Part shown: positions 46,280 through 58,409 of the stretch, piece after piece | How positions within the stretch are numbered: the stretch's first letter is position 1 | Layout of the letters: each line of letters starts with the position of its first letter | NCBI GenBank assembly: GCA_022264855.1 | Contig: JABYQU010000021.1 | Span: 124,001 to 188,000, forward strand | DNA length: 64,000 nt | DNA from: Lenzites betulinus | Lineage: Eukaryota; Basidiomycota; Agaricomycetes; Polyporales; Polyporaceae | Direction: 5' to 3' | Made by a program: the position numbers and the translations under genes | Notes under the pieces: generated by a model | What the model was told of the DNA's origin: nothing | Seen by the model: only the letters and a program-made list of their open reading frames with translations | Databases searched by the model: none

Positions 46280-49200
46280 GCCAGGCGTTCTTCCGGGTCT
46301 TCTCTGGGGCTTTGCCGATATAGTTTGCTAATATAGCGTTATGATGCGGTTTATGTTTCGTAATGCGAAGACACCCTATTCCTTGCCTCGCGAACGCTAA
46401 GACGTCAACACAAAACTTATCCTTGATGGGTGCAGCTTTTGTTTCTCAATCCTTCTGGAACTTTATCTGGGCCTCCTTGTCCAGAGCCCACCGGACAGTT
46501 AGGGGTTCATTCCCATTGGTGAGAGAAAGTCTGCTCAAATTTAGCCATGCCACGGCGAGCGCTCCCTATACCCTTTCGCCCGTCCGTTGTCGGTCGTGAC
46601 AGGTCAGCCGTCCTCGTTCTGGAGGAACGCCAGCTAGGATAGCCAAGCATTTCGGAGGAATGCTCAAGGATCGTCGACGGCAACAAAGGCTCAACTGAAG
46701 ATAGAGTACCTTGTGCTCCCGGTTCGTGTCTGCTAAGCACTTGCGATGTTCCCACCTCTTGTCTGAAATCTTAGAAGCCGAAAGTGTCCTGTCTTGTTCT
46801 GTGATAGCTAGGAAGTGGTCCAAGAAGTGAATGAGAACGCTGTCCGTAGAACTGTCGATTTCCATCGTATGAATGGCGACTTCCGGGCCCTGCATTTACA
46901 GTGTCATAGGGACGTGGTCCTTGACGTCCGCGTCGACTCTCATTGATGATTGCGCTTCCTTGCGGAATGCGTGTTGCTTTACATATGTACTTGTCAAGGA
47001 TTTACGCCCCGTGTCTTGGAATGTCTCTCGGGATCTTTCACAGGCCAAATTGATGATTGCTGCAAAGCTAGTAAGAGAACGCACTGGTCTTCGACTTCCT
47101 TAACATTCTGCGGTGACAATACTCTGCTACGAGCTTCGGGAACAGTCATGAAATACGCGACTAGGACTCCAGTCGCTGGCGACAAGGCGGCAGTAATTGA
47201 ATAGGACAGTAGCCTGATGCTCCGGAATGTTCTATGCGCGATCCACCATAGCCAAGCATACAGTACGTGTTCTCCACTATGGATCGCATTCATGGCGATA
47301 CATCATTGGAATTTCTGTAAAAACGGGGCGATAGGACTCCCACCTTCATGGCCAGCGGCACCAGGACGAACATACTGACTTGCCATATATGGGCCAAATG
47401 GGACGACCATTAGACGCCAGGAAGTGACAGTGCTTCTTACTCTCGACCTTCTGTATTCCTCTGACCACATCCCGCAGAGCTGGGTATATGCGCTTCATGC
47501 GACCATGAAGGGCTTTTCAGCCTTTCACGATCTCCCTTTCAACTCGACATGGTTCACATGGCCCAAAGAACAAAACATGACGCCTCACTTTGACCTGTTA
47601 TAGTCAGCACCCGAGGCACGCCGGCTGGAATGAAGACAGCCGAGTTGCCAGAACGATACCGCTGTAAAATTACTCCCCCGAGATATTCTATTGCTTGAGA
47701 TACGCTGCCGAACCGCCAGACGTCAGCAACCACCGATGTCAAGCCTTACTGAAGAACCACATTGAACATGTGGCCTAGAACACGAGGGGTATGTTCGGTT
47801 TTCTCACAGTGCATTCAGTGGAGAGTGCTCATGTGGCTAGCTGTTAATAATCTTCAGTCTACCAACCCACAGATATGACATAACAGAAAATTCCGCCTCG
47901 AACAATTGCGAGGCACCCCGACCCAGAGTCGGCCATCAGGTGAGCCGCGCTGTGCACATCGGGTACGCGATGTCATTGTGAAAGTGAGCAGTGTATGGGG
48001 GGAGACGATAACGAGCGAATTGTTTGACAGCCCAATAAAGTAATCCCAGCCCGAGGCCTCCCATGCATGGCGGTCAGGGACTGACCGACATTCCACGGAC
48101 TTCCTGGCGGCAGGTCCCGCCCCCCACAATTAACGGAGAGAAGATGCACGAGTCCTCCGACGGATCTCTGACGTGTTCCGTCGCACTCCACCAATCGCGA
48201 CGACCCCGCACATGGGAATTCCAGATCGTCGTTATGGACTCCTCTGTTCTCGTTCTCGTGGGTTAGACTTTCTCGCGTAAGCGCCGTATCCTTCGATACC
48301 GCGGTTACTCCGCACCCATTACCCGAGCCCGGTGGACCTGCATTGCTTCCTCCCCTCCGCCCATGAGGGTCTCAATGGCCGGGGCCTCTGCTCGGCTTGC
48401 GCTCCTGGAACTGCAATGGAAACGACCCGACGCTCTGGCAATGTCTCTAGACTTCTGCGAGTCGGTGCTACCTCAAGCAATGTGTCTAAAGCTAGACGAG
48501 TCTTTGTGCTGCTTGCGACTCCCAACATTCACTGGCCCATGCCGTCGCGGCGTCGACGAGCCGCGAAGAGCTGACGTCTGGCTTTAGGGGTCTGCCCTTG
48601 TTTCCACCTTGGAAGGACTGTTGGGTGTGTGGCCGCTGCCTCGTTGCTACTGAACGGTCTGATCTAGCGCTTGCGATATCGCCCTTTCCCACGTCAGTTA
48701 CGACCCAGAGATAGCCGAATTGCACGACCTGCCATCTGCATCGGCGACAATGCCGACGTCGTCGTGCACACCCCGTCCACCCCTTTGACTCAAAATGCCA
48801 CCGCAAATGGGGCTATCTCCGACAACCCTTGGGCGAAGTTTGGCCATATTCGAGGGAAGCGAGGCAGTTGTCATCTTGTGAGTTCTAGACCCACATTTGA
48901 AAGCTGCAGCAGTTTCGACGGTCTGTTCGTGTCTCACAGACAACACCTTCTCCAAATTCCAAGAACGCGGCTCGCATCCAGTCTACACCGACGGGTGTCC
49001 AAGGCATGTATCAGCACACATAGGAGTCACTCAAAGCTAACCGCCGTGTGATTATTCTCCCACGCGGTGGTCCTGTGATGCTGCCCACGACAGCTCAGAA
49101 GTCGACTTCCGGGGCCCGGTATGTCGTATGCAAGCGCTGCGTCGCATCATCCCACAGACCCCGTTCTTCCCAGGCCGTGCGTAGAACCCGCAAAAGGATG

Positions 49201-50828
49201 TCAATGTCCACCCCAACGGAAGCCTTTTTGACGGTGTGGGCATCACCAGTTCCGCCGGCACACCAGCTTCTTCTCAACCCCGCGTTCTAGCTTGGGGAAG
49301 GCGCGCAAGATATTCACCCTCGTTCCTTGGCCGCTCTCCGAATGGCAATCAAGCGTTAATATCTGCAGCCCTTATCCCCGACATGCCTCTTGCGGGGCAA
49401 CCGCTCTCACAGACACGCGCAGGATTACGCGAATCTTACAGCAGAGGATCGTCGTGGTGACGCGACTTCGCAGTGGGCGATGGAGAATCGCGAGCAGCCC
49501 CCGGCCTGTCGTGCCAAACCTTCGGGATGAGCAGGGGGAGAGCAGCGAACTTGAAATTCCTGCACAATGGCGACGCATAATGAAGGTGAATCGCATGTTG
49601 CTGGTGTTCATTAAGTCTTCATGGCAACCGAGACATACTAGAATCTCTGATCAATTTACCGGTCCCTTAGGGGCGTCTCGACAAGGAAACGGCATGGTGG
49701 CGTAGCCCGGCGACGGGTGGCAACCCGTTACGAAACTGACTGCGCCCGTCTCCCATGGTCGTCCAAGTGAAGCTCGCTCGACCGACTTCGACTTTCGTAC
49801 GCGATGGTCAACACTAAATATCTCATATATTTACCATCACTTTCACGCGGAGACAGAACTGACCGTTGTTAAAGTGCCGCTCTGCCATCGTCGGCATGGA
49901 GAAGATTATAATCTGGTGAGGATCAAGTCGGAGTGATATCAGCTAACCCAGTGTCGCTGTCAGCATTACAGCACGAAGGTATGCATTACTAGGACGAATA
50001 GCATAATACGCCTACGCGACCGCGTGGTAGAGTTCTGGTTCAGAAGCGGTGACCCATTGAATAACGTACAGGTTTTCGCCAACCCAGAATTGTCGTCGAC
50101 TCGAGGATGAAGACATAGATTGACCTGCACGGTACACATCCCGGGGAACCGACGGAAGCCGACGCCAGGATCGATTCTGGGAGAAGCCGCCCTTGGTTCT
50201 GATCCGATATCGCACAACGCGGAGAGTGTCTTACCGGGCCGGATGAACAAAGTACCCGTCGAATGTGGCAAGAGATGAAAGATGACGAAAGACCCAACCT
50301 ACACTGCGCCCGCCAAGGGAATATTCGACGACGCTGTGTGAATGAATGAGCTGAGAACGCCGACGCACGAGAAGCGCGAGCTGGCCGCTGCAGAGCGCAC
50401 GCGAAGACGTCGTCGTGCGCGGCCGCCCGGGGACGGGCCTGGGGCTAGACCCCAGCAAGCAGTGCCTAGTCTACCAGGACTCGCGGTAATTTCTGCCGGA
50501 TGGAGGCGGTCGAGGGGCCAATGGAGGGCCGCCCTGGAGGCCGGGGCCGCACCCCAGCAGGATGAGCGGGAGGACAGGCGCCTGCGCTGATCCCGCGACC
50601 GGGGCTGCTGCACGGATCGGGCAGCTTCTGCCCGGGGCACATCAACTAGCGCGGTACCGCCGACGCGGTCCGCCGCGCTCGTGCGAGAATAAAAGCCTCA
50701 TGGACACCGGTGTGAAGCCCGTTTCTCCAATGTCTCGGTCCTTTCGCCGGGCAGCGACCTTCACCTCCTCTTCTATCTCTGCCTCTTTCTGAATTTCTTC
50801 TTTCTGGCCTGTATGAGCAGAGCGCGAC
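46280..50828. other. Gene-poor region with coding-like fragments, mostly minus strand
   Basis: No complete gene could be built over 4.5 kb. Fragments that look protein-coding on the minus strand include 46700-46865 (HTMEIDSSTDSVLIHFLDHF), 46896-47290 (FAAIINLACERSRETFQDTG and LSPATGVLVAYFMTVPEARS in different frames), 47554-47742 (ADVWRFGSVSQAIEYLGGVI), 49097-49365 and 49966-50271. They share no family I recognise. Either this is a multi-exon minus-strand gene of unknown type or a decayed one. 50350-50640 is GC-rich with Arg/Gly/Pro-type shadow frames. Confidence 0.4.
49097..49365 (-). other. Candidate exons of an unidentified gene
   Basis: ILTLDCHSESGQGTRVNILR runs on to KLERGVEKKL and can be joined in phase 0, over a short 40-nt GTGTGC..AAG gap, to ASVGVDIDILLRVLRTAWEE and LHTTYRAPEVDF, ending TGA. 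The acceptor CTGCAG precedes ATATTAACG. The 40-nt intron is below the usual minimum, so a decayed frame is an alternative. The style (leucine-rich, mixed alpha/beta) recalls basidiomycete F-box/LRR proteins but no F-box is visible. Confidence 0.3.
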
Positions 50829-52556
50829 ATGCTCTCTCGACGGCCTCTCCTTCGTCTTGACCCCCAAGCTGCCGATGAAAAGCACCCTCATTTGCCACCA
50901 GAGCCAGAATACCCACACACCTCCGTCTTTCGGTGAGTGCTCCGTGCTGCTGCCTGTGTATAGCCGTGTTGCGAACACCTTCCCCGGGCGGTGCAGCTCT
51001 TCTCAGCTCGAGGTGCAAGTGCGAAGTCCCTCCGTGAAGATCCTCCGCGGCAAGGGTTACGATACTGCTCAATCACTCCCCGTGTTTGGCGATCATGACA
51101 AGGTGACAGGATCGGTCTTATTAGACGTCAGCCTGTGTGCCACGCCCGGCCGTTTGACGATTTCCGTGAGTCCAAGTTTAGACATGTGCGGGTCCTGTTG
51201 GAAGACTGAATCGTCGATCTCGCCTCCAGCTTCAGGGTACTTTCGTGTACATGTCTCCAAACCCCAGTCTGTCAGACGCGGAGAGCTACGCTGCCCTCTC
51301 GCGCCCCGAGCGGCATCGACACCTCTTCTTCTCGACGTCGGAGACCCGCCCCACGGGCGAGCTGGACAGTCCCCGGTCCGCGAGTTCTCTGCGCGAAGCG
51401 TTCGCCGCCAGCGTGCGATACCGCCGAGAACGCCGCCCGAGCCAAACGAGCATCAAAGGCGCCCTCCGCCCATTCCCTTATTCATTCACGCTCCCGCGCT
51501 CCGAGCAGTCGGGGCAAGAGCTCCCGCCCACTTTCTCGTCTGTCGTGACGGGCGAGTGCGGCCCTCGGGGGCGGGCGTGCGTCGAGCGCGCGGAGGTCTC
51601 GTACGCCGTCGTCGCTACTTGGGAAGCTGCGGACGGCGGTGATCGTGCTTTGTGAGCGTTCATTCCCTGCGCCTTCCTTTACGTTTCGTCTGATCGCGGA
51701 CATGAAGCGTGGAGGCCCCCGTGCTGTACCAGCCAGAACCCGACTTCCAGTCGCTCGACGGGCTCGCGATGCAGAAGGAGTCCTGGCTGGAGATACCTCT
51801 CAAGTCAGACCGCTCGCTCCCCGTAGCATGTGCTGTAAGTGGCAAGATTGATGATATATATGTCAGAGACCTGACCCGTGCATCAGGTGACACTGCCACA
51901 CCCCGCAACGTTCTCGCGTACAGGGTCGATCCCGTACTTTGTCGTGTTCACGACGACCCCGCGATCAACGACGCTGGCTCGCGAAATCGCGACGGACGCG
52001 ACTATTTCCGTGTCGCTACAGCGCGAGGTCCGGGTTGATGCAGCGACGCCGCTTTACTCCTCGCCTTCTCCGACCCCCACGCCCTCGACGTCAAGCGACG
52101 AGTCGGAGTTCCCGCCGGTCGCGTCACGTCGGCTACTCAAGCGCGTCGTCACCGCTAGGAGCGCGCCGGCATCACTCGCTCGGGCGCGACACCCACCACG
52201 GGAGAAGCCTCTGCCGCAGCTACCGCCGCCCGGCGTGAACGAGTCGCGCGCGCTGCACGTGGATATGTGCATTGGCTTCCCTAAACGGCCACGATATCGG
52301 TGCGAGCCACATCAGAAGCACCCACCGCTCGAGACGCACGCATCATTACCGGACGGCCTGTACAAGGGCAAGATCCAGCTCAACAAGCAAATGCTCCCCG
52401 CATTCGATTGGGCAGGTCTTCGAATAAAGGTGGGCTGCTGTGAATCATCGCGGTGTTATTAGCAAGCTGATGTCGGCCGTGCAGTACTACCTGGACGTCT
52501 CGGTGATCTTCGGGCAGGACCAGATGCGCGCGCGCGTGCCCCTGCGCATTTCATGA
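50829..52556 (+). CDS. Arrestin-like protein
   Basis: ATG 50829 opens MLSRRPLLRLDPQAADEKHP; a phase-2 intron joins VFR to SSQLEVQVRSPSVKILRGKG. The arrestin-N style follows: VFGDHDKVTGSVLLDVSLC, TPGRLTIS, LQGTFVYMSPNPSLSDAESY and ALRPFPYSFTLPRSEQSGQE. LPPTFSSVVTGECGPRGRAC and VERAEVSYAVVATWEA give the next strands. The C-terminal half has PYFVVFTTTPRSTTLAREIA, a disordered Ser/Pro insert, then KGKIQLNKQMLPAFDWAGLR and YYLDVSVIFGQDQMRARVPL, ending RIS. Alpha-arrestins in fungi recruit HECT ubiquitin ligases to membrane cargo; no PPxY motif was seen, so the partner is uncertain. Confidence 0.8.
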
Positions 52557-53571
52557 CCCCCACACGACAGACCTGACCCCCGAACATTCTATCCCATTTC
52601 TCACATCCCCCGCCCCTCCCCGCATCTACCGCCGCATTTGCTTTTTCAATGGCTCTCGTCGATAATGAACACTTCACGTTCCGTGTACACACTTTGCAGC
52701 TCCCATACCCCCTTGTACGCTCTCGTACGCTTCGGTCCCTCCTCGCTCGGCTTTCGTTTCCACACCATGCTGTCCTTTGCTTGTCGCCCTATAATTATGC
52801 AAATAGTACACGAATGTATGTGCGCTGCTGCTGTTGCGGCGCGTTCTGGATATTTGGCCCTCCTAACATCGGGCAGTGAATGAGAAGCACCTTGTGCGCT
52901 CACTTGTGACTTGTGAATGACTTTTCTCCTAAAAATGCGTCATACCTAGGCCTGCATGAGAACATGTACTGGTGCAATATTCGGATCATGATCGAACGTT
53001 CTGTTTCTCTACACCGCAACTATCCATCAATATTATTCATCAACTATGCTGCAGTAGTATGCGACTAGGTTGAACTAGTACTATAGCCTATAGGGCTCTG
53101 TATACCGCGTATACTCCAATGATATTACAGGTTGTACGCAACTTGTGTGTACGTCGAGATGGCTGTATATCGTGATACAGACACCTCACAATTGAGTTCT
53201 ACACGGTGACTTTTGAGATCGACGTTGTGCGTAGATCTGGAATACAGAAAGAAGCAAGGCGACCAGACTAACACTGGACTGATTCCCTCCTCTCCCGCCG
53301 GGTGCGCGGCTGGAATTCCCAACGACATGGACATACACGTTGCATCCCCTTGTTTTAGAAACAATTTGGGGGTCCCGCGATTCCCGCCTGGTCCCGCACA
53401 TGGCAGAACCTGGTAGAACATGCTTTAATATGATCAAAGTAGTCACTCCGTGCTTGTATCGATATGTCCAGCTGGCTAGCACTTGGCACTTGGCGCTTAG
53501 CGGCGCGAGCTCATCAAGCCTCAATGCACACGGATTGGATGCATCATGATCAAGCATGCGTAACTGCGTAA
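52557..53571. other. Intergenic region, no gene seen
   Basis: 3' flanks of the convergent arrestin-like and MLKL-NTD-like genes. AT-rich with no supported frame. Confidence 0.6.
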
Positions 53572-54452
53572 CTAGGAGCTACCTTCTTGAGAAGCGTTAG
53601 CACGGAAGCTGAAAAAAAGGTTGTGCATGGTGACGTCATTGCGCCAACGCCGGTCCTGCGCTCTCTCGCTATACTCCGTGCGCATCTCCCCTATAGCTGT
53701 GAACAGCTGAGCCTGGCCAGCCCGCTGAGCATGATACGCCGCGATGGGCCACTTGGTCTGCAATATTATCGTTCAACTGCTAGAACCATTAATATCGTGC
53801 ATGACTGGGACCGTCCACAAACCTGGAATATATTCAGCGCGTGTTCCAAGGCTCCCTTGTGTTCAACCAGGGCGTCTGTATGCTTGTCTTTGCGCCAGAA
53901 GCGACGCAGGAACGGCTTGCCATCCAAGCGTCCCATGGTCTTCCCAATTTGTTCCATACGCCTGCAGTTACTGAGTCGGTGTGCCGCAGATATTGAGACA
54001 TTCGTATGCCGTAACGCAGACGCACCATTCGAGCTCTGCGAGATGCAGCCGCATCTTGTCGTCCAGCTCTTCCTCCGGCACGCCATTCGTAGCATCGAGC
54101 ACGGCGGTCAAGACGCTCTCTGAGAGGCGGGCCAGCTCCTTACATTCCTTCTTGTTCTGTTTCACGGACTTCGGCGAGTCCACGATTACTGAGAGGTTGA
54201 AATGAATAATATAGGGCAACATACTTGTGCGCGCTTGAGGACGAGGACGACCACGGATGAAATGCCTTGCATGAACGGGACAGATGAGCCGCCTGCCTTA
54301 ACCACGGCGATGGCGGGTTCGAGGGGAATTTTCGTTATTTTCCGCCCGAGGCAACGCACACCGGCAGCAAATTTGGTGCCGCCGGGTTTGAGCTTTGTGG
54401 CCCACTTGAACCCCTTCGGAAGCGGGCGTAGAGATAGGAGACCGCGAGGCAT
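53572..54452 (-). CDS. Stand-alone MLKL-NTD/HeLo-like four-helix-bundle protein
   Basis: Exons 54225-54452, 54026-54168, 53823-53961 and 53572-53757 close in phase, giving 231 aa. After a basic N-terminus, GGSSVPFMQGISSVVVLVLK and SVKQNKKECKELARLSESVL match the first helices of the fungal domain annotated as MLKL_NTD-like. This bundle is found at the N-terminus of many basidiomycete NLR-like and kinase-like proteins. Next come LAELEWRMEQIGKTMGRLDG, FLRRFWRKDKHTDALVEHKG and ALEHALNIFQTKWPI, corresponding to helices 3-4 and the brace. No NB-ARC, kinase, TPR or ankyrin partner domain follows; the C-terminus is a short helical tail. In other systems such bundles permeabilise membranes during regulated cell death. 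Here that is inference. Confidence 0.72.
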
Positions 54453-56177
54453 AGTCGAATCAAACGGGAGGTATGTTCGATGTTGAAGCTGAATGCTAGA
54501 AGGCTGGTACGGCGAGTAGACGAGACCTCGAGGGCGAATGGGAGGGACACAGTGCGGGGAGCGCTGTCCATGGGGAACCAGCACATTGGACCCACATACA
54601 GGTATCACAGCCCGCTACCACAACGCGCGAGGGTGTGAGTGCTATAGAGAAGGGGCAATGCATGAGCTTCCAAACTTTAAGATCGGGGCGACTAGGCTGC
54701 GCCTGCTCACCATGTTCAATTCGGTGTTGCAGCTAAGTTGAAGCCTTATGTAGGTAGGCTGGCTCAACCAAATGCTTTGCAAGAACGCTGCGTTATAGAA
54801 ATGAGCGGCAGGTACCGCCTACTACATTCCGGTGGCCCGCTGTGGAGGTGTGTGGCTCTGAGCCTCTCTGAGCGTCAGATGCTTGCTGCGGCAGTATGCG
54901 CTCATGCATCACAGATTTGTCCGTGATCTTACAATGCAATATAATCCAGCTATAATGGACTTGTAATCGGTTATAAGGTCCACAATGATGGCAAGTTGAT
55001 ATTATCTCGGATCGTGTAATAATGCCACTACGATCGCGTTGAGCCCGTTAGAAGAACCCGCCCAGATTGCAAGATTTCCCAATATTGCGAATTCTCCAAA
55101 TCATTGTACATGCATGCAAGGTGTACGATGCCAGTATAATAATAATCTTGGGCTTCTAAATCCTGATCACACTATGCACGGTAGATGCGGAAACATATGA
55201 TATATTCATAAACACCGAGAACGTACATGAAGCGATACTTGTACCAGTACTATTACTACAACTACTGGACATACACTACCGAAACACCAGAGAAACTCCC
55301 GCCGTGCAGAACAAAGGGCCTCGATAGTGTAGCCGCTCAGTAGCGTCGGGTAGCCGGATAAAGAGCACCCAGGTTGAACGAGCATGTACAGCGCACACCA
55401 GGTGATAGTAGCCAAAGATACTCCCAGCCATGAGCAACGCCAGGTATAGCGACCAGTCAGGATGCCTCTAGAGTCCAGGTACGAGTGCGGTAGCCGTAGA
55501 CAGCTTCAAGACCCAGCGGAATCGAGCACACAGCAGCACCAGCAGTAGTACGACACCCATAGCGGAAGCCTACTAGGCCCTATAGTAGGATGAAAAGGTC
55601 AGTAGGGATACATGCCGTCGTGACACTAATACACAAGCAAAAAAGGGGGAAATGGGGGGATGTGTGCAAGTGGGAGGAGTTGGAAGGATGGAAAGAGACA
55701 AGACTTGTGCGCGAGCAAAGATGTCAATTGCTAGGAGACGGATTTAAGCTCCGCCGAAGAACTGTACAGGACATCGTGAAGTGTCAGTAGATTCGAGCGC
55801 GCGGGTTGTAGGGGGATTGCAAAGCAGGCGGGAGGATTGCGCAGGTTCCAAGATCGTTGCAAGTGTCTTGCAAGCGTGTTCCAAGCCAGTCCAATGATCG
55901 CGGCGCTTGCTATCAAACCCGAGATTATGGTCAGTTTACAACAGATTATAACGCCTTCTCACGGCAAGAATCATTATCCGTCTTGCAATTTCCACGCCTT
56001 TTCTGTGATGTGTGACCGTGAGCCCGTCTATCGCGCTCGCGTCGGCTCGGCAAGAAAGTGTCTTGCTTTCGACCCATGCAACCACCATCTCGTGAATCCA
56101 ACGCTCAGCAGTTGGAAAACTCCCCCTTCGACTGTATACTCCTGCGCTGCGTGCTCCAGTCCGTATACGGCGGCGAC
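54453..56177. other. Intergenic region with a possible membrane-protein relic
   Basis: On the minus strand, 55270-55560 reads WSLYLALLMAGSIFGYYHLV preceded by a hydrophobic stretch (MGVVLLLVLLCARFRWVL) and interrupted by in-frame stops. It may be a decayed membrane-protein gene. The rest, including 54950-55200 (AT-rich), shows nothing coding. Confidence 0.35.
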
Positions 56178-57475
56178 ATGTTACACAAGGGCCACGACGT
56201 CTGGATCAGCGACGCCGACGGCCGCCGGATCAATGAGTACAACATGGAGACGGAGGGCACAGGCGGGACGACGGTGGCGTGCTACATCCCCAGCGAGAGC
56301 GGCAAGGTGCGCGGCCCGCCCATGTGCTCGGGGCCATTCACGAAAAGCTCCTGACGTCTCGCACCCCACCCCCACAGCGATTCGTGATAAACTGGAAGGA
56401 CTACAACGGCCAGCACCACGCGAACTACAAGTGCTCCCTGGACGGAAAGTTCGCGGGGGCGTCGATCTCCCCACCGAACAGCGCGGGGAGCCGCCCCGGC
56501 GTGCTCCTCTCCGCGGACACCTACGGCTCCTACCAGTTCGCAGACCTCCGCACCACAGGTACGTCTTGAGCTTGCACCCTGCGTCGCGGGCGCAGCCACG
56601 TGTGTGGCCGCACGACTACGCTGCTCGACCAGCTGACCCGGTGCTTGGCTCAGACGACGAGACCGCGCTGTGGGCCGCGGACGCGGCCTCCCTCGAGAAG
56701 GTGGGCACGATCGAGGTGCGCGTCGTGCGCATACGCGCGGACATGGACCATATTCCCTTCCGGCCCGGCACGTTCGACGGCGTCGGCGCGGTGCACGAGC
56801 GCAGCAAGAAACTCGGCGCGCATTGCGCAACGTCAGTCTGCCCCTCCGCTCTTCTGCACCATCGCTGATGCCTTACGCTAGTCTCGGGGAGCGGGTGAAG
56901 AGCCGTGCGCACGGTATGTGCAAGTCCTACCCGCTGTATCCGCACGAGGGCTCCTACGCGACCTTCATATTCCGTTACAGGCCATCCGGTACGTCGGCAG
57001 CAGCTTGGACCCGAGATGTATGCAGGACCGCTGACATCACTCGTACGGGCGAATAGCCCTGCTGCAGGCACAGGGAATAATGCCTCCCCCCGAGCCCGCG
57101 TTTGGCGGCGGCCACCGAGACGACAAGGGAAAAGCGCGTGCGGGAGCCCACGACGCACCACATGTCTCGCCGTCCCTCAAAAGCTCCCGGACGTCGAAAG
57201 GGAAGAAGGTCAAGCCGGAGCCCGACGCGCCCATAAACCTACATGCGGGCCCAAGCACGGGGGTCCCCCAGTCGCAGGACGTCATCGAGCTCTCGGACGA
57301 CGACGACGTGGTAGACGTAAGTAGCGCTCTATCCTAAAGGCAAAGTCGCGCGCAGACCCACTCACTCACTCGGTTGACGCAGCGCAAACCCGTGATTCGA
57401 GCGCGGGTGAAGCCCGAGCGCGTCAAGCTCAAGGCCGACCCGGACGACGTGATTGATCTCACTCTAGAGGGCTGA
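56178..57475 (+). CDS. DUF7918-type protein with C-terminal SUMO-interaction-like motifs
   Basis: The ATG at 56178 (MLHKGHDVWISDADGRRINE) was chosen because the family starts with this short strand; an in-frame ATG at 56076 would add 34 residues. Exons then give TTVACYIPSESGK joined to RFVINWKDYNGQHHANYKCS, FAGASISPPNSAGSRPGVLL, VGTIEVRVVRIRADM and the conserved SLGERVKS. HEGSYATFIFRYRPS closes the DUF7918 fold, a basidiomycete-expanded domain of unknown function. The tail is charged and carries DVIELSDDDD and, at the very end, DDVIDLTLEG. Both fit the hydrophobic core plus acidic flank of SUMO-interaction motifs. KVKPEP and RVKPE near them also resemble SUMO-acceptor sites (psi-K-x-E). Nuclear function is likely but unproven. 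Confidence 0.8.
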
Positions 57476-58409
57476 AGATCGGGCCATTGAGAGGCCTGCC
57501 TCACGCGTGCCCAAGAAGTACATAACATATCTGGACCATTGAGGGTCCGTATTTTGACCTTACTGTATGCACACAGGGCCTGTCGCATACACATATAATG
57601 CTCTCTCTCGTACTTGTAGCTTCCCTTGTAAACCGGTTGTGCTCTACTATAATCGCCGTGACGAAGTGCTATATAATGCTAATTACTGAGATATTGAACG
57701 TTTGAATCCGAATGCTTTTGGTCTTCGTGCGTACATTCACATATTGCATGTCCCGTGCATATATGCAGAGGCCTGGAGCTCGAGCATAGCACATGAACGA
57801 GCTATCATAACGAGCATCGCGTCTACGTCTCCGTCCCCGGCCGAGCTCGAGCCGTACGCGGGCATTACGCGGCATGCTTCGAATCAATTGCAACACGCGT
57901 CCCCACCAGTCAAAACACATGAATACAGCCACATATGTTGGCGACAGCGTGCACCTCCTCATCACCCCCTTCGGTACTGGTCTACTGTATACTGACTGAC
58001 TACGCTAGAATAAATTAGCACATAAGAGCCCGGGCGGAATGCTGCAGCGCGGTACACAACGCAACAGACGCGCACCAACGCCGGGTGCGACTGTAGAAGT
58101 AGAAGGTATAGGGGTGTCAATGGTGAACAGTAAGTGTGGAGGGAAGTGTGGGGGAAGTGTGGATAAGTCCGCGACGCCAGCAGGCCAGTGAACGAGTGTC
58201 GAGTGCCGAATGTCCGAGGGAACCGATGATGCAGAGAGACGGAGAGCGGAGAGACGGGGGCGGCGGATGATGCGATGAAGCTAGGGCGAGTACAAGCCGG
58301 CCGCGCGGCGCGTGAGTGGCGTAAGACATGAGACGTATGGACAGACAGCCATGAAACACCGGCAGATGTGGATGGAGCCCGGGCAGCGCTGCCAAGATGC
58401 GACTGTTGA
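57476..58409. other. Intergenic region, no gene seen
   Basis: 3' flanks of two convergent genes. No coding evidence. Confidence 0.6.

Noticed and set aside
50299..50640. GC-rich frames on both strands just before the arrestin-like gene
   Set aside because: Arg/Gly/Pro-rich translations in all frames, typical of GC-rich non-coding DNA.
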